Shown here one piece after another: positions 7,280 to 15,392 of a stretch of DNA of 64,000 nt. Position 1 is the stretch's first letter; each line of letters begins with the position of its first letter. Made by a program: the position numbers and the translations under genes. Source of the stretch: Mucilaginibacter sp. (GTDB lineage Bacteria > Bacteroidota > Bacteroidia > Sphingobacteriales > Sphingobacteriaceae); NCBI RefSeq assembly GCF_025359345.1, contig NZ_JANYGQ010000014.1, forward strand, positions 20,565-84,564, written 5' to 3'. A model generated the notes under the pieces. It had not been told where the DNA came from. It was given only the letters and a program-made list of their open reading frames with translations, and searched no databases.

Positions 7280-7951
7280 ATGGAATTTTCTGAAAAAGAT
7301 AAAATAACCCGAACCTCGTCATATAAATGGCCGCTTGCAACCATGGCAATTGCCATGGTTGTTTATCTTCTTAATTTTAACTATTTCGCCGCATGGTGGA
7401 TTGTGCTGATATGCGTTAACCTATGCGCATCTTTATTGTACATAAAGGTTTTGTTTAAAAGCATTGTTTTTTGGGTAACCCACGCCAAAACTTGCCGCCG
7501 GCCTTACTTTCCCTTAGGTATTAACGTCGCTACGTCATTGTTGATATGTATCCTCCCTTCCAGCAATTTCAGCAAGCATTACCACGGCTACACTATCGAT
7601 TTAAGCGAATATCAAAAAGGGTGTAATTGCAGATTATACCTTGAAACTTACATGGTATTTGGCGGAGGAGCATGGGGTGGCGATGAAGATTCAAGGTATT
7701 TGAAAGATTCCGTCAGTTTCAGAAAATACCTGGGCACTTTTGACGAAGAAGAAGGGATGATAATTACAAGGTGCAACGGCGATAAAATAACGGTGGAACA
7801 ACTGGAAAGGACAGAATTACCCGCCCCTGCAGATACCTCGCGATCAAAGATTAGTGGAGATACGGTTGGGCATATAATTAAGGGATTTAAAATAAAAGCA
7901 CGCGCGATTTACAGTTTAAGGCGTTTAAAAACAGACCTGGAATTTGAGTAG
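7280..7951 (+). CDS. Hypothetical membrane-anchored protein
   Basis: 223 residues. Three membrane helices in the first half (around 16-35, 38-60 and 78-96) are followed by a soluble C-terminal domain of about 120 residues with a conserved-looking patch CNCRLYLETYMVFGGGAWGG and an acidic FDEEEG. No recognised domain. It is probably the last gene of the unit with paralogue 3, from which it is separated by 10 nt. Confidence 0.6.
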   Translation: MEFSEKDKITRTSSYKWPLATMAIAMVVYLLNFNYFAAWWIVLICVNLCASLLYIKVLFKSIVFWVTHAKTCRRPYFPLGINVATSLLICILPSSNFSKHYHGYTIDLSEYQKGCNCRLYLETYMVFGGGAWGGDEDSRYLKDSVSFRKYLGTFDEEEGMIITRCNGDKITVEQLERTELPAPADTSRSKISGDTVGHIIKGFKIKARAIYSLRRLKTDLEFE

Positions 7952-8039
7952 GTGAATAAATTGAAAAAAATAAAAACGAAATACCAATTTGGTTTTTGGT
8001 ATATAAATACCTTAATTTGTAATAATAAGACATTATTAT

Positions 8040-8147
8040 ATGAGCCGGGAGCTGTTTGAATTTTCAGAAATGATTGATGCACAGTTTGACATGCCCACTA
8101 TTGAGCCTGATAATTTCTGGCAATTGATAGTAAACATGTTTATTTAG
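8040..8147 (+). CDS. Possible small protein, 35 residues
   Basis: ATG to TAG encodes a 35-residue acidic peptide beginning MSRELFEFSEMID and ending in QLIVNMFI. An AT-rich, promoter-like stretch precedes it (TTAATTTG near 8013). Nothing else supports translation and the frame is short, so this may be chance. Confidence 0.2.
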   Translation: MSRELFEFSEMIDAQFDMPTIEPDNFWQLIVNMFI

Positions 8148-8291
8148 CTGTGACCCTTTTACTCGTGGTGACTGACCTTGCACGGTCGCCCATAACTTGT
8201 TGCGCCGTGATCTCCGTAGTTGATGGTGTTATGCAAGAGGCGGAATAATTGTCCGCCAGCGCTTTGCACAGCAACAGCAGGCTTCCTTAAC

Positions 8292-8323
8292 GTTCCAACT
8301 TTACAACATTCCAACCTTACAAC
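8292..8323. repeat. Octamer tandem array (GTTGNAAN family, minus orientation)
   Basis: Read on the minus strand, four consecutive 8-nt units are GTTGTAAG, GTTGGAAT, GTTGTAAA and GTTGGAAC. The same octamer family occurs at 13952-14036 and 54612-54637. Here it lies directly upstream of the rlmD promoter. Confidence 0.7.
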
Positions 8324-8331
8324 AAAACTAT

Positions 8332-8339
8332 TACCTTTG
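8332..8339 (+). promoter_or_regulatory. Bacteroidota -7 box for rlmD
   Basis: TACCTTTG is an exact match to the TAnnTTTG -7 consensus of the Bacteroidota housekeeping sigma factor. It lies 7 nt before the rlmD ATG, which would give a leaderless or very short-leader transcript. No convincing -33 TTTG was seen. Confidence 0.55.
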
Positions 8340-8346
8340 CAGCCTG

Positions 8347-9753
8347 ATGAATCAAGTTGCTAAAAAAAGGTTTTTTGAAGATGTTGCCATTATTGATATT
8401 GCCGAAGAAGGCAAAGGCGTAGGCAAAGCCGATGATTTTGTGCTTTTTGTGGAAAAAGCTGTGCCCGGCGATGTAGCCGACGTGGCCGTTTATCGCAGCA
8501 AGAAAAACTTTGGCGAAGGTAAAATAGTTACGTTAAAACAAGCATCCGAATACCGTACGCAGCCATTTTGTGAGCACTTTGGTACCTGCGGCGGCTGCAA
8601 GTGGCAGCACATGACCTACGAAGCGCAGCTGAAATTTAAACAAAAGTCGGTGGCTGATGCGCTTGGTCGGTTGGCAAAGATTGATGTGGACCACATGGAT
8701 GCCATTATCCCCTCGCCTGCCGATAAATACTACCGCAACAAGCTGGAATATACTTTCAGCAACAAACGCTGGCTGTATGATGGCGAGAACCGCGAAGACG
8801 AAGAACTGAACATGAATGCGCTGGGTTTCCATATCCCCGGCAGGTTTGATAAAATACTGGATGTAAACCACTGCTGGCTGCAGGCCGAGCCATCAAACAC
8901 TTTACGCAATACGCTCCGCGAGTTTGCGATACGTGAAGGCTACAGCTTTTACGATTTAAAACGCCATGAAGGGGCACTACGCAACCTGGTGGTACGTACC
9001 TCTTCGACCGGCGAGGTGATGGTGATAGTTGTTTTTGCTTACGCGAGTGAAGAGGAAGTGAATAAGCTGATGAGTTATATCGACAGCAATTTCCCTGATA
9101 TAACTTCGCTGTTGTATATCATCAACCAAAAAAAGAACGACACTATTTTTGACCAGGATGTGGTTGCTTTTAAAGGACCGGAGTATATCCATGAGGAAAT
9201 GAATGGCATAAAGTTCCGCATCGGACCAAAATCGTTTTATCAGACCAATTCAATACAAGCCTTAAAGCTGTACGAAATAGCCCGCGATTTTGCAGGTTTT
9301 GCCGGCAACGAACTGGTTTATGATTTGTATACCGGCGCAGGCACCATCGCCAATTTTATAGCCGGTAATGTACGCGAGGTTGTAGGTGTTGAATATGTGC
9401 CAACGGCTATTGAGGATGCTAAAGTAAACTCGGCCATCAACAACATCACCAACACCAAATTTTTTGCCGGCGACATGAAGGATGTACTGGTAGCCAATTT
9501 TGTGGCCGAACACGGCAAGCCCGATGTAATCATAACCGACCCGCCGCGCGCCGGCATGCACCCCGACGTGGTTGCCCGCCTGATGGAAATTGAAGCACCA
9601 AAAATTGTGTACGTAAGCTGCAACGCCGCAACCCAGGCCCGCGATTTACTGGTATTGAAGGAGAAATATGATACCGTGAAAATTCAGCCGGTGGATATGT
9701 TTCCGCACACACAGCATGTGGAAAATGTGGTGTTATTAGTTTTGAGGGATTAG
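8347..9753 (+). CDS. rlmD: 23S rRNA (uracil-C5)-methyltransferase RlmD
   Basis: 468 residues of the TrmA/RumA family, which methylates a uracil in 23S rRNA using S-adenosylmethionine. An N-terminal TRAM domain covers residues about 8-65. The [4Fe-4S] cluster ligands C75, C81 and C84 (CEHFGTCGGCKWQH) and C176 are present. The C-terminal methyltransferase domain has YDLYTGAGTIANFIA, the DPPRAGMHPDV motif and the catalytic region YVSCNAATQARDL. Assignment to position U1939, as in E. coli RlmD, is family-based; the family also contains RlmC/RlmCD types. It is monocistronic, with a -7 box 7 nt before the start. Confidence 0.92.
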   Translation: MNQVAKKRFFEDVAIIDIAEEGKGVGKADDFVLFVEKAVPGDVADVAVYRSKKNFGEGKIVTLKQASEYRTQPFCEHFGTCGGCKWQHMTYEAQLKFKQKSVADALGRLAKIDVDHMDAIIPSPADKYYRNKLEYTFSNKRWLYDGENREDEELNMNALGFHIPGRFDKILDVNHCWLQAEPSNTLRNTLREFAIREGYSFYDLKRHEGALRNLVVRTSSTGEVMVIVVFAYASEEEVNKLMSYIDSNFPDITSLLYIINQKKNDTIFDQDVVAFKGPEYIHEEMNGIKFRIGPKSFYQTNSIQALKLYEIARDFAGFAGNELVYDLYTGAGTIANFIAGNVREVVGVEYVPTAIEDAKVNSAINNITNTKFFAGDMKDVLVANFVAEHGKPDVIITDPPRAGMHPDVVARLMEIEAPKIVYVSCNAATQARDLLVLKEKYDTVKIQPVDMFPHTQHVENVVLLVLRD

Positions 9754-9778
9754 AGGCCAGAAGTTTGTTAAAAGAACT

Positions 9779-9870
9779 GTCATTCCGAACTTATTTCGGG
9801 AACCCACAGTACAGGTTGCCGGCATGAAGGCTACCAAGCAAATGAGGTGCTGAAACAAGTTCAGCATGAC
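9779..9870. repeat. Palindromic intergenic repeat, TTCCGAACTT type
   Basis: The left arm GTCATTCCGAACTTATTTCGG and the right arm CTGAAACAAGTTCAGCATGAC (9850-9870) are imperfect inverted copies around a core of about 50 nt. This is typical of dispersed MITE- or REP-like elements. It ends just before the following gene and falsely extends its open frame at the 5' end. Confidence 0.65.
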
Positions 9871-9891
9871 GTTAATAATAAGAATAAGTAC

Positions 9892-10290
9892 ATGGAACCG
9901 GAAGAGCTTTTAAACGAAGACAGAACAAACAGCGATGGGCCAAAAAAAGAGAGTCCACTGTTGAGTTTGGAGAAGGATTTGAAATTCTTTAATGAATCAA
10001 TCCGCGAGGTGGCGGTGGAGATTATGGTGGAAGGGCTTTCCAAATACCCCATTTTTATAGCCCACCAGCACGAACTGGCATTAGGCGAGCTGATACTCGA
10101 CCGTTTCGATTTAAACACCGAATGGAGCATACACGCCAGCACGCTGGAAGAGTTTGTTGAAAAAGGTGTGGTAAAGGAAATACTGAAGGACCGCTTCATC
10201 AACAGCTACAAAAACCCGCACGATTATATGTGCGTTTTTGTGGTAGTGCCTGAAGGGGCGAATTTTGTATATGTACCGTATTTGAAGTAG
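9892..10290 (+). CDS. Conserved hypothetical protein, 132 residues
   Basis: I take ATG 9892 (MEPEELLNED) as the start, because the longer frame from 9847 runs through an intergenic palindromic repeat. The protein is acidic at its start and then has a compact alpha/beta region: VAVEIMVEGLSKYPIFIAHQ, LDRFDLNTEWSIHASTLEEF and a C-terminal FVVVPEGANFVYVPYLK. No signal peptide or membrane segment is seen. It resembles small conserved cytoplasmic proteins of Bacteroidota, but I cannot name a function. Confidence 0.7.
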   Translation: MEPEELLNEDRTNSDGPKKESPLLSLEKDLKFFNESIREVAVEIMVEGLSKYPIFIAHQHELALGELILDRFDLNTEWSIHASTLEEFVEKGVVKEILKDRFINSYKNPHDYMCVFVVVPEGANFVYVPYLK

Positions 10291-10404
10291 GAAAGGGATA
10301 GTTTTATTGTTAAATTGTTGAATGGTTATTAATATTGTTATTTTTAAATTGTCGTAACGTTAAAAGATTAATTTTACCGCTGATATAAATCCAACAACTG
10401 CATT

Positions 10405-10450
10405 GCAATACAACAATAAAGCAATACAACAATAAAGCAACAAAGCAATG
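10405..10450. repeat. Octamer tandem array running into a start codon
   Basis: Units GCAATACA and ACAATAAA alternate twice and are followed by GCAACAAA and GCAATG, all in 8-nt register. The last unit contains the ATG (10448) of the phosphoribosyltransferase gene, so the array forms its 5' untranslated region. Confidence 0.75.
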
Positions 10451-10957
10451 TCTGACAAGCACCTCCTGATATTAAACCACCAGCAAATACAGCAAAAAAT
10501 TGACCGTATTGCCTACCAGATACTGGAAGATAACTTTGAGGAAGAGGAAATTTTAATTGCCGGCATTTTGCCCAGCGGCGATAAAATTGCGCGACGCATA
10601 AAAGCCATCCTGGATGATATTGCGCCGTTTAAAAGCACTTTCATTGGTATCGAGTTGGATAAGCAAAGCACCAGTTTAAAAGCTACCATTAACTTTAATG
10701 TGCAGGATTGCAGCAACAAGGTTGTTATTTTGGTTGACGATGTACTCAATAGCGGCAAAACCCTGGCTTACGGCTTTGGCGTTTTCCGCGATGTCCCCCT
10801 AAAAAAACTACGCACAGCTGTACTTATCGACCGTAACCACAAACGTTTCCCCATGATAACAGATTTTGCCGGAATGGCCTTATCCACCGTATTAAAGGAG
10901 TTTGTTGATGTGGTTCTGGACGAAGAAGGCGAAGAAGATGGGGTTTATTTGAGGTAG
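10448..10957 (+). CDS. Phosphoribosyltransferase family protein (PyrR-like)
   Basis: 169 residues with the PRPP-binding loop VVILVDDVLNSGKT at about 97-110, the hallmark of type I phosphoribosyltransferases. The N-terminal region (LILNHQQIQQKIDRIAYQIL and ILIAGILPSGDKIARRI) resembles PyrR-type uracil phosphoribosyltransferases/regulators. The substrate is uncertain; uracil or another purine or pyrimidine base is possible. No pyrimidine biosynthesis genes are adjacent, so a PyrR regulatory role is not supported by context. Confidence 0.8.
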   Translation: MSDKHLLILNHQQIQQKIDRIAYQILEDNFEEEEILIAGILPSGDKIARRIKAILDDIAPFKSTFIGIELDKQSTSLKATINFNVQDCSNKVVILVDDVLNSGKTLAYGFGVFRDVPLKKLRTAVLIDRNHKRFPMITDFAGMALSTVLKEFVDVVLDEEGEEDGVYLR

Positions 10958-10975
10958 ATGAATAAATATAAAATC

Positions 10976-11103
10976 TTGTCAATTGCGAGAGCAGCGCGGC
11001 AACTTCGTCGCCTGCTAAGTATACAACATATCAGTTCAATACCTGTAAGTTCGAAAACCTAACGACGAGGTTGGTTCACTTGTTCCTCGTTCGCAAAGAC
11101 AAA
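10976..11103. repeat. Dispersed palindromic repeat (TTGTCA-TTGCGA ends)
   Basis: It begins TTGTCAATTGCGAGAGCAGC and ends in the inverted form TTCCTCGTTCGCAAAGACAA. The ends match the elements at 21978-22095 and 25932-26022. It fills the gap between the convergent phosphoribosyltransferase and aroK genes. Confidence 0.6.
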
Positions 11104-11109
11104 GTGGGG

Positions 11110-11646
11110 TCATGGCTGCAATAATTTCTCCACCTTCTCTGCAGTCAAGCTCAATCCATTGGTGACAATCGTTGCCTGTTTATAAAACACCTCCCGCTCA
11201 GCCAATTTATCAGCAATAAACGCGATCAACTCATCGCCATGCCTGCCTTGCAGCACGGGGCGGGTTACTTTTTCGTGCTCCAGCCTGTCGGCAAGTATTT
11301 TAGGGGCAAGTTGGATATATATCGATCTGCCGTGCTCATTTATCCACTCCATATTATCAAAAAAACAAGGCAGTCCGCCACCTGTTGAAATAACGGCATT
11401 GTCGGGATAAGGTGTTGTTTGTAATATCTCAGATTCAAGCTTGCGGAAAGCAGCCTCTCCATGGGCGCTGAAATATTCGGCTATGGTCATTCCAACATGC
11501 GCTTCCAGCACATGATCAAGGTCGATAAACATATAGCCCATCCTGGAAGCCAGTTTGCGCCCCAAGGTAGTTTTACCGCAACCCATAAAGCCGATAAGGA
11601 ATATCAAACCTAAACCTTCGGAATTTTCTTCTTCTAAATTATCCAT
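11110..11646 (-). CDS. aroK: Shikimate kinase
   Basis: 178 residues, the normal size. It phosphorylates shikimate at O3 with ATP in the aromatic amino-acid pathway. The Walker A loop GFMGCGKTT lies at 19-27, followed by FIDLDHVLE (shikimate-binding Asp), FRKLESEIL (Arg), ISTGGGLP (the conserved GGG) and the lid arginine region TRPVLQGR. The cytoplasmic location is expected. It lies downstream of the permease gene on the same strand, with a 63-nt gap. Confidence 0.93.
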   Translation of the reverse strand: MDNLEEENSEGLGLIFLIGFMGCGKTTLGRKLASRMGYMFIDLDHVLEAHVGMTIAEYFSAHGEAAFRKLESEILQTTPYPDNAVISTGGGLPCFFDNMEWINEHGRSIYIQLAPKILADRLEHEKVTRPVLQGRHGDELIAFIADKLAEREVFYKQATIVTNGLSLTAEKVEKLLQP

Positions 11647-11709
11647 TTCAATTTTTCTACCCGGAAGACTGCTACTGCTACTCCCCTCTGCTACTACCTT
11701 CTACGAACT

Positions 11710-12768
11710 TCACGCCAATTTCACCCTCGGGTCGACCCAAACATAAATCAAATCCACCAAAATGTTTATCACCACAAAAATAAAAGCGATAAACAGGATA
11801 CTACCCATTACCACCGGGAAGTCCGACATTTCCAGCGCATCAACAGTGGTTTTACCCAAGCCATTGTAGCCAAATACATACTCCACAAAAAACGAGCCTG
11901 CCAATAGTGACGCAAACCAGTTGGCAATAGCTGTTATAACCGGGTTTAAAGCATTTTTTAACGCATGCCGATAGATGATGGCATTATTGCTTAAACCCTT
12001 TGCTTTAGCGGTGCGTATATAATCCTGTCCCAGCACATCCAGCATGGCGTTGCGGGTAAGCTGCACTATTATCGCCAGCGGCCGCAGCCCCAGCGTCACC
12101 ATGGGCAATATTAAGTTTTTCCACGTTATTACCTCGCCTTTGAACGGGTCATAACTGTACAAACTGCCAGACATGTTCAGGCCGGTGTATTTACTCAACT
12201 CAAAGCCGAATATCCAGGCAATAATTATTCCCGCAAAAAATGACGGTGCCGATACGCCGAGCGTGGAAAAACCTATAGCCAGCTTATCAATCCAGGTGTT
12301 TTGATTTACGGCGCTTATCACCCCTAAAAACACACCAATAATGATGGCAAAGATCATCGCCGTGGTAGCCAGCACCAGCGTGTTGGGGATAACTTCCATC
12401 AACAAGCGGGCAACTTCTTTATGCGTTTGATAAGAACGGCGCAGGTAAGGCCATTTAAGGGCGATTACATTGTTACCGGGCACACCAAATAGTTTTACGT
12501 AATGATAGCGCTCCCGCTCCTCTTTATTATTGGCATGCAGCCCAATTGGCGAAAGATCATTCAAATAATATGCAAACTGAACCGGAACAGGTTTATCAAG
12601 CCCAAATTCTTTGCGGATAGCCTGTAACGACTGCACATCAGCGCGCTGGCCCTGTGTCATCCGGGCAGGGTCCACCGGCAAAATATTAAACAGGAAAAAT
12701 ACCACCACCACAATGCCGAGCATCACAGCAATCCCGTAAAATAGCTTGCGGATGAGGTAGCTGATCAT
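11710..12768 (-). CDS. ABC transporter permease, DppB/OppB family
   Basis: 352 residues with an N-terminal helix (LFYGIAVMLGIVVVVFFLFN) and a C-terminal transmembrane domain of five helices typical of dipeptide/oligopeptide permeases. It includes the coupling motif region DYIRTAKAKGLSNNAIIYRHALKNAL (given in parts: DYIRTAKAKGLS, then YRHALKNAL), which contacts the ATPase. The partner permease, ATPases and binding protein are not in this window, so the transporter is assembled from genes elsewhere. The start abuts the stop of the upstream DoxX-like gene, so the two are co-transcribed. Confidence 0.88.
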   Translation of the reverse strand: MISYLIRKLFYGIAVMLGIVVVVFFLFNILPVDPARMTQGQRADVQSLQAIRKEFGLDKPVPVQFAYYLNDLSPIGLHANNKEERERYHYVKLFGVPGNNVIALKWPYLRRSYQTHKEVARLLMEVIPNTLVLATTAMIFAIIIGVFLGVISAVNQNTWIDKLAIGFSTLGVSAPSFFAGIIIAWIFGFELSKYTGLNMSGSLYSYDPFKGEVITWKNLILPMVTLGLRPLAIIVQLTRNAMLDVLGQDYIRTAKAKGLSNNAIIYRHALKNALNPVITAIANWFASLLAGSFFVEYVFGYNGLGKTTVDALEMSDFPVVMGSILFIAFIFVVINILVDLIYVWVDPRVKLA

Positions 12769-13938
12769 TTATTGTTGCTGAAAATATTTCTTTACCAAAT
12801 CATCGTACTTAGGCATGGAATGGTAGTGCCACTTGCCTAAAACCACGCCATTTTTTAACAACAGGATGCCAGGGTTAGCACGCACCATGGTTTTTAACGG
12901 CACCCCATCAGCATAAAATATCTCGAACATCAGCTTGTGCTGTTTAGCATAAGCTTCGGTATATTGGTGCGAGTTTGAGGTAAGCATTACCGTACGCGTA
13001 TTAAAATTTTGCGCAAGGTTTATCGCCATGGCATTCAGTCGCCCAATGGCTTCCTCGTCGGCTTTAGCTAAATCATTGGCCACGATGATGACGTTATTGT
13101 ATGGATTTGATACCAGCTCTTTTGTATAATCATTGCCCTGCGCGTCCTGTATTGCGAGGTCACGAATTTTGGGAGTGAAACCTTTTTTTACCAAACGGCT
13201 TTCAGACTTACCCTGAACCACTTCCCAATTATTATCCTTCCAAATGCCGGTTTTCATGTATTCGGTATTCGTCATGGTTTTGGTTTCGCCCGTCTTTTTA
13301 TTTTTCAGGTTGTAAGTAATTTCGTATTCATCAGGCTTGGCGCCGGGCGGGGTTGCCATCTCTTCGGGGATATTTGCACCGACCTTATAGGCGAGAAAAT
13401 CAACCACCGGCGAGAAGTTGTACGTGTATAAACCAAATCCAACTGACATCACTACTGAAGCAATCAGTAAATTATCACTTGTTTTGGCGCTAAATAATGG
13501 TTTGATATCCCTTCTATTTTTGAATATTACGATGATAAGCAGCAGCAATACCACATCCTTACTGAATGATTGCCAAGGGGTCAGCGGGATGGCATCGCCA
13601 AAGCAGCCACAGGTTTGCACCACCTGGAAATAAGCCGAATAAAACGTCAAAAAGGCGAAGAAAATAATCAACAAAAGCAGTCCCCATGCCACCGATACAG
13701 CGCGCACGCCAATTAACAAAGCAAAGCCCAGTATAATTTCGAGCGAGCAAAGTATGATGGAAATACTGAGCGCAAAGCCGTTTAAAAATGTGATATGGAA
13801 CACCTCGAAATATTCTTCAAGCTTGTACGAAAAACCAAGCGGGTCATTTATTTTAACGAGGCCCGAGAATATAAAAAGCAAGCCCACTAAAATGCGGGCT
13901 GTCCAAAGTAAAGGTGATGCGGAAGTTTTGTTTTTCAT
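12769..13938 (-). CDS. BT_3928-like DoxX family membrane protein
   Basis: 389 residues. The first 180 residues form a DoxX/MauE-type four-helix membrane domain (ARILVGLLFIFSGLVKINDP, typical start) with the cysteine pair in VQTCGCFGDAIPL. The C-terminal half is soluble and ends in a thioredoxin-like arrangement without a CxxC active site (KTMVRANPGILLLKNGVVLG, KWHYHSMP). Related proteins are conserved single-copy in Bacteroidota. A role in redox or quinone handling is only suggested by the fold. It is the first gene of the unit with the permease, and its upstream gap is shared with divergent folP and contains octamer arrays. Confidence 0.82.
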   Translation of the reverse strand: MKNKTSASPLLWTARILVGLLFIFSGLVKINDPLGFSYKLEEYFEVFHITFLNGFALSISIILCSLEIILGFALLIGVRAVSVAWGLLLLIIFFAFLTFYSAYFQVVQTCGCFGDAIPLTPWQSFSKDVVLLLLIIVIFKNRRDIKPLFSAKTSDNLLIASVVMSVGFGLYTYNFSPVVDFLAYKVGANIPEEMATPPGAKPDEYEITYNLKNKKTGETKTMTNTEYMKTGIWKDNNWEVVQGKSESRLVKKGFTPKIRDLAIQDAQGNDYTKELVSNPYNNVIIVANDLAKADEEAIGRLNAMAINLAQNFNTRTVMLTSNSHQYTEAYAKQHKLMFEIFYADGVPLKTMVRANPGILLLKNGVVLGKWHYHSMPKYDDLVKKYFQQQ

Positions 13939-13951
13939 TTGTTATTTAGAA

Positions 13952-14036
13952 GTTGTAATGTTGTAAGGTTGAAACGTTGGAAGGTTGAGAAACCGCTAAA
14001 TAACATTTCAACTTTACAACTTTTAAACATTACAAC
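13952..14036. repeat. Facing octamer arrays between divergent genes
   Basis: From 13952, five units of the form GTTGNAAN follow each other: GTTGTAAT, GTTGTAAG, GTTGAAAC, GTTGGAAG, GTTGAGAA. From about 14005 to 14036 the same octamers run on the other strand (TTTCAACT, TTACAACT and so on). The two arms make a long imperfect palindrome in the divergent promoter region of the DoxX-like and folP genes. Confidence 0.75.
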
Positions 14037-14041
14037 AACGC

Positions 14042-14893
14042 GTGGCTAAAGATACATTTTTTCAGAAAAAGGTAACGCTGAATGCAGGGGGTAAACTTAT
14101 TGATTTAAGCCGGCCCAAAGTGATGGGCATTATCAACCTCACGCCCGATTCGTTTTATGCAGGCAGTCGCAAACAAGGTATTGACGCGGCACTGCAACAG
14201 GCTGAAAAAATGCTGAATGAAGGCGCTGATTTTTTAGACCTTGGCGCATACTCATCCCGCCCGGGTGCTGATGATATAAGCATGCAGGAAGAAACCGACC
14301 GGTTACAGCCTGTAGTTGAGGCGATAGTAAAACGTTTCCCGGATGCAATTTTATCTATAGATACTTTTCGCGCGCCGGTTGCTGAAGCCGCCATAAACGC
14401 GGGCGCTCACATTATCAACGATATAAGTGGCGGACAACTGGATGATGCGATGTTTGCAACTGTTGCCCGCCTGCAGGTGCCGTACATATTGATGCATATG
14501 AAAGGCAACCCAAAAACCATGAACCAGCTGGCTGTTTATGATGATGTATTTGCGGAGGTTTACGATTATTTTGCTGACAAATACCACCAACTAAAACAGT
14601 TAGGCGTGCATGATGTAATCATTGACCCGGGCTTTGGTTTCGCCAAAAAGCCGGAAAACGGGTATGCATTAATGAACCGGCTGCGAGATTTTGAAATGCT
14701 GGGATTGCCCATACTTGCAGGCATATCGCGCAAAAAAATGATATACGGATTACTAAATATTACCGCTGCCGAGGCTTTGAATGGGACAACCGCTTTAAAT
14801 ACTGTCGCTTTAACCAGGGGGGCCAATATTTTAAGGGTGCACGATGTGAAGGAAGCGGTTGAGGCGGTAAAGATTTGGGAAGCTTGTAAATGA
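14042..14893 (+). CDS. folP: Dihydropteroate synthase
   Basis: 283 residues, the normal length, read from GTG 14042. It condenses pterin pyrophosphate with p-aminobenzoate in folate synthesis. The TIM-barrel motifs are all present: MGIINLTPDSF (substrate loop 1), FLDLGAYSSRPGA (loop 2), LSIDTFR, HIINDISGG, MHMKGNPKTM and DPGFGFAK. There are no signs of acquired sulfonamide-resistance type changes that I can judge. The following GNAT gene starts 4 nt after the stop, so the two are co-transcribed. Confidence 0.95.
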   Translation: MAKDTFFQKKVTLNAGGKLIDLSRPKVMGIINLTPDSFYAGSRKQGIDAALQQAEKMLNEGADFLDLGAYSSRPGADDISMQEETDRLQPVVEAIVKRFPDAILSIDTFRAPVAEAAINAGAHIINDISGGQLDDAMFATVARLQVPYILMHMKGNPKTMNQLAVYDDVFAEVYDYFADKYHQLKQLGVHDVIIDPGFGFAKKPENGYALMNRLRDFEMLGLPILAGISRKKMIYGLLNITAAEALNGTTALNTVALTRGANILRVHDVKEAVEAVKIWEACK

Positions 14894-14897
14894 TAAA

Positions 14898-15392
14898 GTG
14901 GAAATAGTTATAGCAACCATAGCAGATGTTGATGAACTTACCAATGTAGAAGTTGAAAGCAAGCTGCGATCATTTACGGATAATGAGCCGGTCGCTATTG
15001 ACTATGATACCCGTTATTACAGGTGGAATACTTATTTTAACGGGCAATCGCCGGCCAGTGCAAAGCAGCAGCGGGTTGTTTATAAGGCGATAATTGATGG
15101 TAAAATAGTGGGCTATATTGCGGGACATCTTACCACACGATATGAAAAGGATGCCGAAATTCAGTCGTTTTATATTTTAAAAGAGTACCAGCGAAAGGGG
15201 ATCGGTGCGAAATTGCTGACTGAATTTTTAGGCTGGCTGCAAACCCAGCGGGCTACCAGCCTTTGCGTGGGAATTGACAGCACTAATCCCTACCAGGCGT
15301 TCTATTTGAAACAGGACGCAGGCTATTTAAACCCGCACTGGATGTTTTGGGATGATATTGAAGCGCTGCAGCGTAAAATAACGCAGGACTGA
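14898..15392 (+). CDS. GNAT family N-acetyltransferase
   Basis: 164 residues, read from GTG 14898, 4 nt after folP. The central strand-helix FYILKEYQRKGIGAKLLTEF carries the acetyl-CoA pyrophosphate-binding QRKGIGA motif. The C-terminal part (VGIDSTNPYQAFYLKQDAGY) matches the usual NxxAxxFYxKxGF-like motif. The substrate is unknown. Its stop abuts the stop of the convergent lipoprotein gene. Confidence 0.85.
   Translation: MEIVIATIADVDELTNVEVESKLRSFTDNEPVAIDYDTRYYRWNTYFNGQSPASAKQQRVVYKAIIDGKIVGYIAGHLTTRYEKDAEIQSFYILKEYQRKGIGAKLLTEFLGWLQTQRATSLCVGIDSTNPYQAFYLKQDAGYLNPHWMFWDDIEALQRKITQD

Larger units (their letters stand above)
7952..8346. other. Intergenic region upstream of rlmD
   Basis: This 395-nt stretch holds an AT-rich first third, one possible 35-codon reading frame (8040-8147), a GC-richer middle without recognisable structure, an octamer array (8292-8323) and a -7 box at 8332-8339. 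No tRNA or riboswitch fold was recognised. Confidence 0.5.

Noticed and set aside
9847..9891. Upstream extension of the 132-residue hypothetical gene (start at GTG 9847)
   Set aside because: The extra 15 codons are the right arm of a dispersed palindromic repeat, so ATG 9892 is the better start.
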